Of a stretch of DNA of 64,000 bases, positions 56,352 through 64,000 are shown piece after piece. Source of the DNA: UBA7446 sp965657545 (GTDB lineage Bacteria > Bacteroidota > Bacteroidia > Flavobacteriales > Flavobacteriaceae); contig CBFHOG010000003.1 in assembly GCA_965657545.1 (NCBI GenBank), positions 62,001 to 126,000 on the forward strand, read 5' to 3'. Position 1 is the stretch's first letter. Each line of letters starts with the position of its first letter. Below the pieces are notes generated by a model, which saw only the letters and a program-made list of their open reading frames with translations, searched no databases and was not told where the DNA came from. A program made the translations under genes and the position numbers.

Positions 56352-57708
56352 ATTGTCCACCCTTTTTTGCTTGCTCATTGGTTTTTTTGTGTTTGCCCAA
56401 TCTCCAGAACCCGCTAAAACTAGATTGAAAATTGATGGTATTTCTGCCGTAGTAGGCGACTATGTAATTTTAGAGTCTGACATTGATAAAGCCTATATCG
56501 ATTTGGAATCTCAGGGGGTTTCCACCTCGGACATTACACGTTGTGGTTTGCTTGGTAAATTGATGGAAGACAAACTCTATGCACATCATGCGGAGCAAGA
56601 TAGTATTGAAGTTAGCAATGACGATATCAATAATTATGTAGAGCAAACTATTGACTACTTCGTTCAGCAGCTAGGAAGTATGGATAAGGTGTTGGAGTTT
56701 TACAAAAAGAAAGACGAACAAAGTTTTCGAGCCGAATTGTTCGAAGTTAATCGTGTTCAACAGCTATCCCAGCGTATGCAATCTAAAATTGTTGAAGACG
56801 TTGAGGTAACTCCGGATGAGGTAAAAGCCTTTTTTAATGCCATTCCAAAAGAAGATTTACCCATTTTTGGTTCTGAATTAGAGGTTGCTCAAATTGTAGT
56901 TGAGCCTAACGTTTCTGCCGATGAAGAAAAGCGTATTATTGAGCAACTAGAAACCATGCGTAATGATGTGCTTGAAAACGGCTCCTCGTTTTCATCAAAA
57001 GCCATTTTGTACTCACAAGACCCTGGCTCTCGATCAAGAGGCGGTCGTTACACACTTGACCGTAAGCGCCCCCAGATGGTTAAGGAATTCAGGGAACAAG
57101 CCTATCGATTGCAAGAAGGTGAAATTTCACAACCTTTCAAGACCGATTTTGGCTGGCATATTGTTACAGTAGATAAAATTCGAGGACGACAAATAGATGT
57201 ACGTCATGTATTGCTAACCCCAACCGTTTCGAATATAGCTTTGGGCGAAGCTCAAAATGAGCTTAAGCTTATCAAAAAGCGGATTGAAGATGGTGAGATA
57301 ACATTTGCAGATGCAGCAAGAGAATTCTCTGATGACCAAATAACGCGTGCAAACGGAGGGGTTTTAATCAATCCTTCTACTGGTGATACCAGGTTTGAAT
57401 TGACCAAATTAGATCCACAACTCTACAACCAAATTCTTAAACTCAAAGACAATGAAATTTCTATTCCTATTTTAGAGGAAGACAGATCGGGGAATAAAAA
57501 GTATAAAATTGTCATGGTTACCAACCGTTTTAATGAGCACGTAGCTGATTATGCACAAGACTACGTGCGTATTAAAGATTTGGCGTTAAAAGAGAAGCAG
57601 CTAAAATCCATAGAAAAGTGGATGACCGAGAAAATTTCTGATACTTACGTTAGCGTAAATAGAAATAGCCAATCATGTGATTTTGCCAATAATTGGTTAA
57701 AAAAATAA
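56344..57708 (+). CDS. Periplasmic peptidyl-prolyl isomerase SurA-like, two parvulin domains
   Basis: The 454-residue protein starts at the ATG 56344 (signal NKLSTLFCLLIGFFVFAQ); a TTG three codons upstream is less likely. It contains an N-terminal chaperone segment (IDGISAVVGDYVILESDID) and two PPIC domains: the first around residues 180-280 (SQDPGSRSRGG, FKTDFGWHIVTVDKI) and the second around 285-400 (DVRHVLLTP, FADAAREFSDD). This is the SurA layout; the enzyme assists outer-membrane protein folding in the periplasm. It is co-transcribed with the PPIase-less paralogue and guaB. The SurA identification rests on domain order and not on a close match. Confidence 0.88.
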   Translation: MNKLSTLFCLLIGFFVFAQSPEPAKTRLKIDGISAVVGDYVILESDIDKAYIDLESQGVSTSDITRCGLLGKLMEDKLYAHHAEQDSIEVSNDDINNYVEQTIDYFVQQLGSMDKVLEFYKKKDEQSFRAELFEVNRVQQLSQRMQSKIVEDVEVTPDEVKAFFNAIPKEDLPIFGSELEVAQIVVEPNVSADEEKRIIEQLETMRNDVLENGSSFSSKAILYSQDPGSRSRGGRYTLDRKRPQMVKEFREQAYRLQEGEISQPFKTDFGWHIVTVDKIRGRQIDVRHVLLTPTVSNIALGEAQNELKLIKKRIEDGEITFADAAREFSDDQITRANGGVLINPSTGDTRFELTKLDPQLYNQILKLKDNEISIPILEEDRSGNKKYKIVMVTNRFNEHVADYAQDYVRIKDLALKEKQLKSIEKWMTEKISDTYVSVNRNSQSCDFANNWLKK

Positions 57709-57728
57709 AAACCTATTTCTATACTTAG

Positions 57729-57756
57729 GTTGTTCATTTCCAATTACTTAATTTTG
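57729..57756 (+). promoter_or_regulatory. Candidate promoter for the ccsBA fusion
   Basis: TTG at 57730-57732 and TAATTTTG at 57749-57756 are 16 bases apart, close to the consensus spacing; the ATG is 14 bases further on. Confidence 0.45.
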
Positions 57757-57769
57757 AAAAAAAATTGCC

Positions 57770-60700
57770 ATGGACGTAGCTAAAAAGTTGCTTTCTATCT
57801 TGTTCTCTACACGCCTTACATCCGTCCTTTTTATTATGTTTTCGGTGGCTATGGGTGTTGGTACTTTTGTAGAAAGTGCTCACGACACTGCTACGGCACG
57901 CATTTGGATTTACAATGCATGGTGGTTTGAATTGATGATGGTGTTTTTTGTAATAAATTTTTCAGGAAACATCAAGAGATATCGCCTTTTGCAATGGAAC
58001 AAATGGCCCTTACTTTTACTTCACGCATCATGGATTTTAATCATTGTAGGAGCGGGGGTTACCCGATACATTGGTTACGAAGGAGTTATGCCAATTCGAG
58101 AAGGTGAACTCACAAATTCATTTCTTACTGAAAAAACGTATTTAACTGTATTTATTGATGGGGAAATTGATGGGGAACCGCGCCGAAAACTGTTAGAGAA
58201 CGACGTTCTTTTTTCTGAAGCCGCAAATAATGCATTTACATGGAATAGCGATTTTGATAACATTCCCGTTTCTATACGCTATATTGATTTTATAAAAGGC
58301 GCTGAGGAAGGATTAGTAGAAGATCCAAATGGAGATGTTTTCCTAAAAATTGTGGAAGCTGGAGACGGCAATCGTCATGACCATTACCTCAAAATGGGTG
58401 AAGTGGCAAGTATCCACAACATTTTATTTGCGTTTAACTCATTCACTGAGGGCGCAATCAATGTCACACTTGAAAACGATACGTATTCCATTGAGTCCCC
58501 TTTTGAAGGTTCTTTTTTGCGCATGGCAGATCAGCAACAGGGCGTTTTAGCAGTAAATACCAAACAACCTTTACAGCTTCGATCTTTGTATAGCACGGCA
58601 GGGATGCAGTTTGTATTTCCAGATCCCGCCATACGCGGTACTTACCAAATCATTCGCGCTGAAGATCCTGAAAATGCACCTCAAGATGCGCTTACGGTTT
58701 TGGTGGAAGCAAATGGCGAACAACAACAAGTGAGTATGCTTGGTGCTAAAGGCGTTGCTAACGCACCTGTTCGTATAGCAGTTGGTGGATTGGATTTTTG
58801 GATTAAATATGGTTCAAAAAAATACGAGTTGCCTTTCTCTCTTCGACTCAATGATTTTATTGCTGAAAAATATCCTGGTACAGAAAAAAGCTACAGTAGC
58901 TTTATGAGTAAAGTCACCGTAATTGATGATCCAACCTATGATTATGATATTTATATGAATCATATTTTAAATCATGGCGGTTACCGCTTCTTTCAGGCTT
59001 CTTTTGACCCAGATGAGAAGGGTACAGTATTATCTGTAAACCACGATGCCTTAGGTACTGGGATCACCTATGTGGGCTACTTTTTATTGTATATCGGTTT
59101 GTTGGGTGTCATGTTTTTTGGAAAAACACGCTTTAAGAAGCTAGCCAAAATGCTAGAAGATATACGCATTAAAAAAGCCACATTGGGGTTGATTTTAATG
59201 TTGGGTTTTAGTTCGGCAGTGGCGCAAAATCACGACCATAATCTTCCCACAGTTGCAGCCGACTCTGTATTGCAAGCAGATGCCATTGACCCACAGCAAG
59301 CCGCAAAATTTGGTGCACTTGTTATCCAAGATACGGGTGGACGTATGAAACCCGCGAATACTTTTGCGTCAGAACTGGTACGTAAGGTGAGTAAATCAGA
59401 TCACTATAAATCATTAGATGCGAATCAAGTTTTACTTTCCATGACACAAAATCCACTATTGTGGTACCAAGTTCCTTTTGTGTATTTAAAGCGTGGAAAC
59501 GACAGCTTACGATCTTTAGTGGGTGTGGACAAAAAAGCAAAATACGCTGCATTCGCCAATTTTTTTGATACTTCCGGTAACTACAAGTTAGCACCTATGC
59601 TGGAAAGTGCTTATAAATCTGCGACTCCAAACCAATTTCAAAAGGATTTTATTGAAACAGATCGAAAAGTTAATCTGTTGTTTTCTGCATTGGAAGGAAA
59701 AGTATTGCGTATTTTTCCAGTTCCTAACGATGAAAATAACCGTTGGATTTCGTTACCGGAAGTGAATGAAATAAACCTTCAAGGGGTAGATTCGCTGTAT
59801 GTTAACAATGTTATTCCACTTTATTTTGCATCTCTTAGACAGGGCAAAGCCACACAAGATTATACACAAGCGGATCAATTACTTGAAAGCCTTAAGGGAT
59901 ATCAGCACAAATACGGTGCTGATGTCATGCCTTCAGAGAAACAGATCGAAGCAGAAATACAATATAACAAGTATGATATTTTTAAGAAATTGTTTAGTTG
60001 GTATATGTATGCGGGAACGCTACTATTTTTAATTCTTATCGCACAAATACTTTATAACGTTCGTTTTTTAAGGGGTGTAATAAATGTATTTATTGGCATT
60101 ATAGCACTGTTATTTGTATTGCATACAGGTGGGCTCGCAGCTCGCTGGTATATTTCTGGTCATGCGCCTTGGAGTGATGCCTATGAATCGATGATTTACG
60201 TGGCTTGGGCAACCATGGGTATGGGTTTGGCTTTTGGTAGAAAATCGAATCTTACAATCGCAGCAACAGCTTTTGTAGCTTCTATGATTTTGATGATTGC
60301 CCACTGGAATTGGATGGATCCCGAAATTGCAAATCTTGTTCCAGTCTTAGATAGTTATTGGCTTATGATTCACGTGGCGGTAATTGTTGGCAGTTACGGG
60401 CCATTTGCCTTGGGAATGATTTTAGGGATTATTTCTTTGATTTTGATGCTCATCACTACAAATAAATCGGCACAAAAGATGCGTTTGCACATTGCAGAAC
60501 TCACGGTAGTTAATGAATTGGCGCTGACTGTTGGACTGATTATGCTTACTATTGGGAACTTTTTGGGTGGCCAATGGGCAAATGAAAGTTGGGGACGCTA
60601 TTGGGGTTGGGATCCAAAAGAAACCTGGGCACTGATAAGTATTTTAATTTATGCCTTTGTGCTGCACATGCGCTTGGTTCCTGGTCTTCGCGGAAAGTGG

Positions 60701-60901
60701 ATATATAGCCTGGCATCTGTAGTGGCATTTGCGAGTATTATGATGACATATTTTGGGGTAAATTTTTACTTAACAGGCTTGCATTCTTATGCGAGCGGAG
60801 ACAAAGTGATTACGCCAAATTTTGTGTATTATGCAGTGGCATTTATTGCGCTTTTGGGTGTTTTGTCTTATGGAAAAGCAAAAAAATACTTTTCGAAATA
60901 G
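57770..60901 (+). CDS. ccsBA: Cytochrome c assembly protein, ResB-CcsA fusion (system II)
   Basis: The 1043-residue membrane protein joins ResB/Ccs1 (N-terminal, about 1-460, with four membrane helices and a large periplasmic domain) to CcsA/ResC (C-terminal, about 745-1043, eight helices). Between them is a periplasmic region from about residue 480 (AVAQNHDHNLP). The WWD haem-handling motif is present as GQWANESWGRYWGWDPKETWALIS near residue 950, together with conserved His residues. System II exports haem and joins it to CXXCH of c-type cytochromes. The fused form is common in Bacteroidota and epsilonproteobacteria. The end overlaps a small membrane-protein gene by 32 bases. Confidence 0.93.
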   Translation: MDVAKKLLSILFSTRLTSVLFIMFSVAMGVGTFVESAHDTATARIWIYNAWWFELMMVFFVINFSGNIKRYRLLQWNKWPLLLLHASWILIIVGAGVTRYIGYEGVMPIREGELTNSFLTEKTYLTVFIDGEIDGEPRRKLLENDVLFSEAANNAFTWNSDFDNIPVSIRYIDFIKGAEEGLVEDPNGDVFLKIVEAGDGNRHDHYLKMGEVASIHNILFAFNSFTEGAINVTLENDTYSIESPFEGSFLRMADQQQGVLAVNTKQPLQLRSLYSTAGMQFVFPDPAIRGTYQIIRAEDPENAPQDALTVLVEANGEQQQVSMLGAKGVANAPVRIAVGGLDFWIKYGSKKYELPFSLRLNDFIAEKYPGTEKSYSSFMSKVTVIDDPTYDYDIYMNHILNHGGYRFFQASFDPDEKGTVLSVNHDALGTGITYVGYFLLYIGLLGVMFFGKTRFKKLAKMLEDIRIKKATLGLILMLGFSSAVAQNHDHNLPTVAADSVLQADAIDPQQAAKFGALVIQDTGGRMKPANTFASELVRKVSKSDHYKSLDANQVLLSMTQNPLLWYQVPFVYLKRGNDSLRSLVGVDKKAKYAAFANFFDTSGNYKLAPMLESAYKSATPNQFQKDFIETDRKVNLLFSALEGKVLRIFPVPNDENNRWISLPEVNEINLQGVDSLYVNNVIPLYFASLRQGKATQDYTQADQLLESLKGYQHKYGADVMPSEKQIEAEIQYNKYDIFKKLFSWYMYAGTLLFLILIAQILYNVRFLRGVINVFIGIIALLFVLHTGGLAARWYISGHAPWSDAYESMIYVAWATMGMGLAFGRKSNLTIAATAFVASMILMIAHWNWMDPEIANLVPVLDSYWLMIHVAVIVGSYGPFALGMILGIISLILMLITTNKSAQKMRLHIAELTVVNELALTVGLIMLTIGNFLGGQWANESWGRYWGWDPKETWALISILIYAFVLHMRLVPGLRGKWIYSLASVVAFASIMMTYFGVNFYLTGLHSYASGDKVITPNFVYYAVAFIALLGVLSYGKAKKYFSK

Positions 60902-61091
60902 TCTTCGTTGGTGGGTGTACTCCGTTGGTGGTTTGATTCTCATTGGCGCAGGGCTTAGTGTGCTTGGTGAAGCCATTATTGCCAAAAGCAATGGCGAGGC
61001 ATGGTTTTTGGTTGGTACATTGGCATTAATATTGGTTAATTCTGGAATATGTTTTGTAGCAGGAGCCGTTATCCTTCGATTAAAGAAGTAG
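60870..61091 (+). CDS. Small two-helix membrane protein overlapping ccsBA
   Basis: Starting at the ATG 60870 (MEKQKNTFRNSLRWW) the protein has 73 residues and two hydrophobic segments: VYSVGGLILIGAGLSVLGEAI and WFLVGTLALILVNSGICFV, with the Lys at the end. Upstream codons are inside ccsBA and not used. It overlaps ccsBA by 32 bases and the next secreted-protein gene by 43 bases, in three frames. I do not recognise the family. Small proteins like this are often assembly factors; a link to cytochrome c maturation is inference from position only. Confidence 0.6.
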   Translation: MEKQKNTFRNSLRWWVYSVGGLILIGAGLSVLGEAIIAKSNGEAWFLVGTLALILVNSGICFVAGAVILRLKK

Positions 61092-61705
61092 GACTTATTG
61101 CGATTTTTTTTGGTGGTTTTCTTTTTGCACAAGAGCAAAGAGGTGGAACGGCGCTGCCACTACCTTCTAAACCAACGCCAAATTACGGCTTGTTGATTCC
61201 AGAGGACAAAGTGGAGGATTTCTCTTTCTTAAACAGCCCAAAAGAGGACAAGCGTTCTATGATGAATAACAATGAAAAGTTTATAGACCCTGGAGAAAAA
61301 TATCTAAAAAAGCTAAAAAAAGAGGGTTCTATTTCAAAGGATACCTACTTGGGAGATGTTTATTTGGGTGATAAAGTTACGCTTTCAAAGCATGCGCAAA
61401 TTCTTCTACGGGACTTTGGTCAAGAGGATGGAGATTATGTTCGTGTGCTTGTTAATGACGAGGAAGTAATTTCAAGACTCATGCTTAAAAACCAGTTTTT
61501 CACACTCCTATTACCATTAAAAGATGGTTTTAATAAAATTGAATTTCTCGCACTTAATCAGGGCAGGTTATACCCTAATACAGCCGAACTTCGTATGTAT
61601 GACGAATTTGGAGCGCCTCTTGCCATTTACAATTGGAATCTTTCCCCTGGTGCAAGGGCATCTATTATTCTTGTAAAAGAAGGTGATGAATTAACAGTTG
61701 AGTAA
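61049..61705 (+). CDS. Secreted protein of unknown function, downstream of cytochrome c assembly
   Basis: The 218-residue frame starts at ATG 61049 with CSRSRYPSIKEVGLIAIFF, of which the hydrophobic part VGLIAIFFGGFLFAQ is a signal peptide; the first 13 residues are encoded in the overlap with the previous gene and could be absent if another start is used. The mature part is hydrophilic, with DGDYVRVLVNDEEVISRL and FTLLLPLKDGFNKIEFLALN as beta-rich segments, then a C-terminal LSPGARASIILVKEGDE. I do not recognise a domain. A jelly-roll-like binding fold is possible but unproven. A terminator follows at 61782. Confidence 0.65.
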   Translation: MFCSRSRYPSIKEVGLIAIFFGGFLFAQEQRGGTALPLPSKPTPNYGLLIPEDKVEDFSFLNSPKEDKRSMMNNNEKFIDPGEKYLKKLKKEGSISKDTYLGDVYLGDKVTLSKHAQILLRDFGQEDGDYVRVLVNDEEVISRLMLKNQFFTLLLPLKDGFNKIEFLALNQGRLYPNTAELRMYDEFGAPLAIYNWNLSPGARASIILVKEGDELTVE

Positions 61706-61781
61706 TACTCGATTTTAGATACAATAAAGTTTTGTTCTTAAATCATTATAGAAGCGCCGCTTTGAAAATAGTCCAAACAAT

Positions 61782-61812
61782 AAAACGCTCAAGCAAGCTT
61801 GGCGTTTTTTCT
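61782..61812 (+). terminator. Terminator after the secreted-protein gene
   Basis: Stem aaaacgc-t-caagc / gcttg-gcgtttt with a 2-base loop (one bulged T) and a run of T on the + strand. It separates the + strand genes from the minus-strand BCCT gene. Confidence 0.75.
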
Positions 61813-61891
61813 TATTATCCGATTTAGTGACCCAAACTTACGGGAGTTCAAACATTTTAGAAGAATTTATCAAAGTAATGAAAGCTAACTT

Positions 61892-63394
61892 TTAATGCTT
61901 ATTTTTCTTACGCAAATCTCTGTTAAGTGATTTTAGAAGTGAATAACAAATTACAAATAGTAGCATTAAAAATAAAATTCCTGAGCTTACAGATGCGGTT
62001 TGCATGGCTTTTAACCCGCCTCCAATGAGAAGTGCAGCAGCTACTGCTCCTTCAATAAAGGCCCACATAATTCGCTGCCCTACTGGTGCGTTCAGCTTTC
62101 CCCCAGCTGTAATACTATCGATAACTAAAGAACCGCTATCCGAAGATGTAACAAAGAAAACAGATACCATAAAAATCCCAATAAAACTTGTTATTGATGA
62201 AAATGGAAACTGTTCAAGAAACACAAAAAGGGAGGTTGAACTGTCTACGAGCACTATATTAGAAAAGATCCCTGGTGTTTGAAGCTCCATGGATAGTGCA
62301 GAACCACCAAAAACAGATATCCATAAGAAAGTCATCATTGTTGGAACGAGTAAAACCCCTAGAACAAATTCACGGATGGTTCTTCCTTTTGAAACACGTG
62401 CGATAAACGTACCAACAAAAGGAGCCCATGCAATCCACCACGCCCAATAAAATATGGTCCAATTGTTTTGCCACTCTTGGTCGACAAAAGAAGAGGCAAA
62501 AGTACCTAGATCAAAAAATCGGTTAAAATACTTTCCTGTGCTTTGTATGAATATATTAGTCATGTCTATAGGACCAGAAAGCAACATAACAAGGATCAGA
62601 AAAATTACTGCAATAATCATGTTTAGCTTACTCAGAAATTTTACGCCTTTTTTCAAGCCTGTTACCACTGAAATAGTAGCAATACAAGTGATGAATAAAA
62701 TGATAAGTAATTGTGTGGTCTGACCAGGATCTACCCCAAAAATATAATTTAAGCCTGTAGCTATTTGGCGTGCACCAAAACCAAGCGAGGTTGCCAAGCC
62801 AAACAATGTTGCGATAACCGCAATGATATCGATATAATCGCCCGTTTTACCAAATATTTTTCTGCCAATAACAGGAAAAAATATGGAGCGAAGCGAAAAA
62901 GGAAGTTTTTTGCTAAAAGCAAAATAAGCAAGCCCCAATCCTACAAGACAGTAAATCGCCCACGCATGTAGCCCATAATGTAAAAACGTGAAATTTAAAG
63001 CTTGTATAGCTCGATCTTCATCTAGCACTTGCGGAATTGGAGGATTTGCAAAATGTGTGATAGGTTCTGATACACTAAAGTAGAGCAAGCCAATGCCCAT
63101 ACCTGCAGAAAACAGCATAGAAAACCATGAAAAAACAGAGAACTCAGGTTTTGCTGTTTTGCCACCAAGACGTTGTTTTCCGTGTTTACTAAATGCGATG
63201 TAGAGACAAAACACCAGAAAGATGTTCACACCTAAAATAAACAACCATCCTGTCTGCGATGTGATTATATTCGATGTTTCAGAAAAGAACTGACGTACCT
63301 TATTTCCACCGAGTATTGACAAGAAAACAAACCCTAAGATAAATATCAAGGAAGGATAAAAAACCCTAGGATAAACGTCAAAATATTTTTTCAT
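61892..63394 (-). CDS. BCCT-family transporter (betaine/carnitine/choline type)
   Basis: The 500-residue protein has twelve membrane helices. The signature residues include MLFSAGMGIGLLYFSVSEP at helix 3-4 and the Trp-rich motif FYWAWWIAWAPFVGTFIAR in helix 8, which binds the trimethylammonium group of the substrate in this family. It couples uptake of choline, glycine betaine, carnitine or DMSP-like zwitterions to sodium or proton gradients. It starts 4 bases after a SusD-like gene on the same strand, an unusual neighbour. The short C-terminal tail (KSLNRDLRKKNKH) is basic, lacking the long osmosensing tail of BetP, so it may not be osmotically gated. The TM helix 8 motif is fully intact. 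Confidence 0.92.
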   Translation of the reverse strand: MKKYFDVYPRVFYPSLIFILGFVFLSILGGNKVRQFFSETSNIITSQTGWLFILGVNIFLVFCLYIAFSKHGKQRLGGKTAKPEFSVFSWFSMLFSAGMGIGLLYFSVSEPITHFANPPIPQVLDEDRAIQALNFTFLHYGLHAWAIYCLVGLGLAYFAFSKKLPFSLRSIFFPVIGRKIFGKTGDYIDIIAVIATLFGLATSLGFGARQIATGLNYIFGVDPGQTTQLLIILFITCIATISVVTGLKKGVKFLSKLNMIIAVIFLILVMLLSGPIDMTNIFIQSTGKYFNRFFDLGTFASSFVDQEWQNNWTIFYWAWWIAWAPFVGTFIARVSKGRTIREFVLGVLLVPTMMTFLWISVFGGSALSMELQTPGIFSNIVLVDSSTSLFVFLEQFPFSSITSFIGIFMVSVFFVTSSDSGSLVIDSITAGGKLNAPVGQRIMWAFIEGAVAAALLIGGGLKAMQTASVSSGILFLMLLFVICYSLLKSLNRDLRKKNKH

Positions 63395-63398
63395 GAGT

Positions 63399-64000
63399 TT
63401 AGTTGCTCAGAATCCACATTTCACCATTTATTCCGTCGTATTGGCTTTTGGCAGCATTATAGTTAACCTCGTTTAAGCTCTGTTCTTGGAACGGATAAAG
63501 AAAACGCAAAGGCATCTCTTTGTTGTTGAAGTTAGTGCCATACGGCTCTTTTAAAAATCGAATACCGTCAAAACCACCCGCAGCTACATACATTCTCCTT
63601 ACTTCAAAATATGGATCCATAGCAGTGAAGTAGAGTGAAAGCCATTTTTGTTCCCAGATATCCATTTTTTCATCCAAAGCAACACCAGAATTCAAGTAGA
63701 AATCATCAAAATCTGTATAACCAAACGGTGTATAATTTACTTGATAATATTCGTGTGAGGCTCGAATACCATTTTTATAATGTGTCTCCTCATCGTTAGT
63801 GATCCAACCATTATGGGCAGCTTCTGCTAGTAGCAGTTCTTGTTCTGCATAGGTCATCAAGAGTCCTTGTGCATAATTAATCCCCATTTCAGCAGCAGTT
63901 GTGTCCCCGATAAAATCATAATAAGCAACACCCAAAAGAGAACCTTCGGAAACTACTCCATTGGTAATTCCTGTAAATGTTGGATTATCATAATCTCGAT
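63399..64000 (-). CDS. SusD/RagB-like outer-membrane lipoprotein, truncated by window edge
   Basis: The minus-strand frame is open to base 64000, so the N-terminus with the lipobox is outside; the visible part is about 200 residues. The C-terminal features are those of SusD-like_2/SusD superfamily proteins: LLMTYAEQELLLAEAAHNGW, KNGIRASHEYY, IWEQKWLSLYFTAMDPYFEVRR and the terminal LRFLYPFQEQSLNEVNYNAA. SusD lipoproteins cap a TonB-dependent SusC channel and capture glycans or other ligands. The SusC would be expected upstream, to the right of the window. The BCCT gene begins 4 bases after its stop, suggesting one transcript. Confidence 0.9.
   Translation of the reverse strand, partial: RDYDNPTFTGITNGVVSEGSLLGVAYYDFIGDTTAAEMGINYAQGLLMTYAEQELLLAEAAHNGWITNDEETHYKNGIRASHEYYQVNYTPFGYTDFDDFYLNSGVALDEKMDIWEQKWLSLYFTAMDPYFEVRRMYVAAGGFDGIRFLKEPYGTNFNNKEMPLRFLYPFQEQSLNEVNYNAAKSQYDGINGEMWILSN

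Noticed and set aside
60822..60869. 16-residue extension of the small two-helix protein
   Set aside because: It lies inside the conserved end of ccsBA in another frame; the ATG at 60870 gives a typical short membrane protein start.
1..64000. CRISPR array, rRNA operon or insertion sequence
   Set aside because: No regularly spaced repeat series, no rRNA-like sequence and no transposase with inverted repeats was seen in either strand.

Overview
The window is a chromosomal segment of a bacterium of the Bacteroidota, almost certainly a marine-type Flavobacteriia member. The evidence is a low-GC sequence with TAnnTTTG-type promoter elements, a SusD-like lipoprotein, an OmpP1/FadL-type barrel, a one-piece SecDF, a ResB-CcsA fusion, a Rho factor with an Asn-rich insert, BshB1 (bacillithiol), a class of short ProS, and a tmRNA encoding the tag GENNYALAA. 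Both window edges cut genes: an asparagine-synthetase-like amidotransferase on the left and a SusD-like lipoprotein on the right.

Layout. (1) 1-10.8 kb: the end of a surface-polysaccharide locus, all on the + strand, visibly AT-richer than the rest and tightly coupled (many ATGA/TGATG overlaps). It holds an amidotransferase, an unrecognised protein, a Wzy-like polymerase, GT2 and GT4 glycosyltransferases, an ATP-grasp enzyme, a HAD phosphatase, a LegC-type aminotransferase, a nucleotide-sugar dehydratase and the initiating sugar-phosphate transferase. (2) 10.8-13.2 kb: a small basic phage-like protein, a complete tyrosine integrase and the tmRNA gene, in the arrangement expected where an island has entered at ssrA. 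(3) 13.3-21.4 kb: kdsA, typA, then a second envelope cluster (flippase, phosphoethanolamine-transferase-like enzyme, two GT2 enzymes) and ftsE. (4) 21.6-48.4 kb: core housekeeping genes: asnB, gyrB, mdh, secDF, lgt-yidD-cysS-folE, an outer-membrane barrel with a strange lipoprotein, proS, tRNA-Glu, rpsT, rho, truA, an MsbA-like exporter, cdaA-folP, and the run DUF1599-tpiA-prmA-clpS-gpx-bshB1, followed by tRNA-His. (5) 48.4-51.1 kb: an AT-rich accessory stretch with a leucine-rich-repeat lipoprotein and a small beta-barrel, flanked by near-identical terminators. (6) 51.1-61.7 kb: an M28 peptidase, a DUF3050 protein, HMG-CoA lyase, guaB with two SurA/parvulin-type proteins, the cytochrome c assembly fusion and two small overlapping envelope genes. 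(7) 61.9-64 kb: a BCCT transporter directly behind a SusD-like gene.

Themes. Many genes serve the envelope: lipoprotein maturation (lgt), insertion and translocation (secDF, yidD), outer-membrane folding (SurA-like), Kdo synthesis (kdsA), lipid or glycan export (MsbA-like, two flippase/polymerase sets) and surface polysaccharides. The most unusual observations are the ssrA-linked island with a degenerate second copy of the tmRNA 3' end, the SusD-BCCT coupling that suggests an outer-to-inner-membrane route for osmolyte-type substrates, the combination of ATP-grasp, HAD and amidotransferase in the polysaccharide locus, the repeated terminator flanking the LRR gene, and low-complexity domains in Rho and in a lipoprotein. 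I found no CRISPR array, no rRNA gene and no recognisable transposase.
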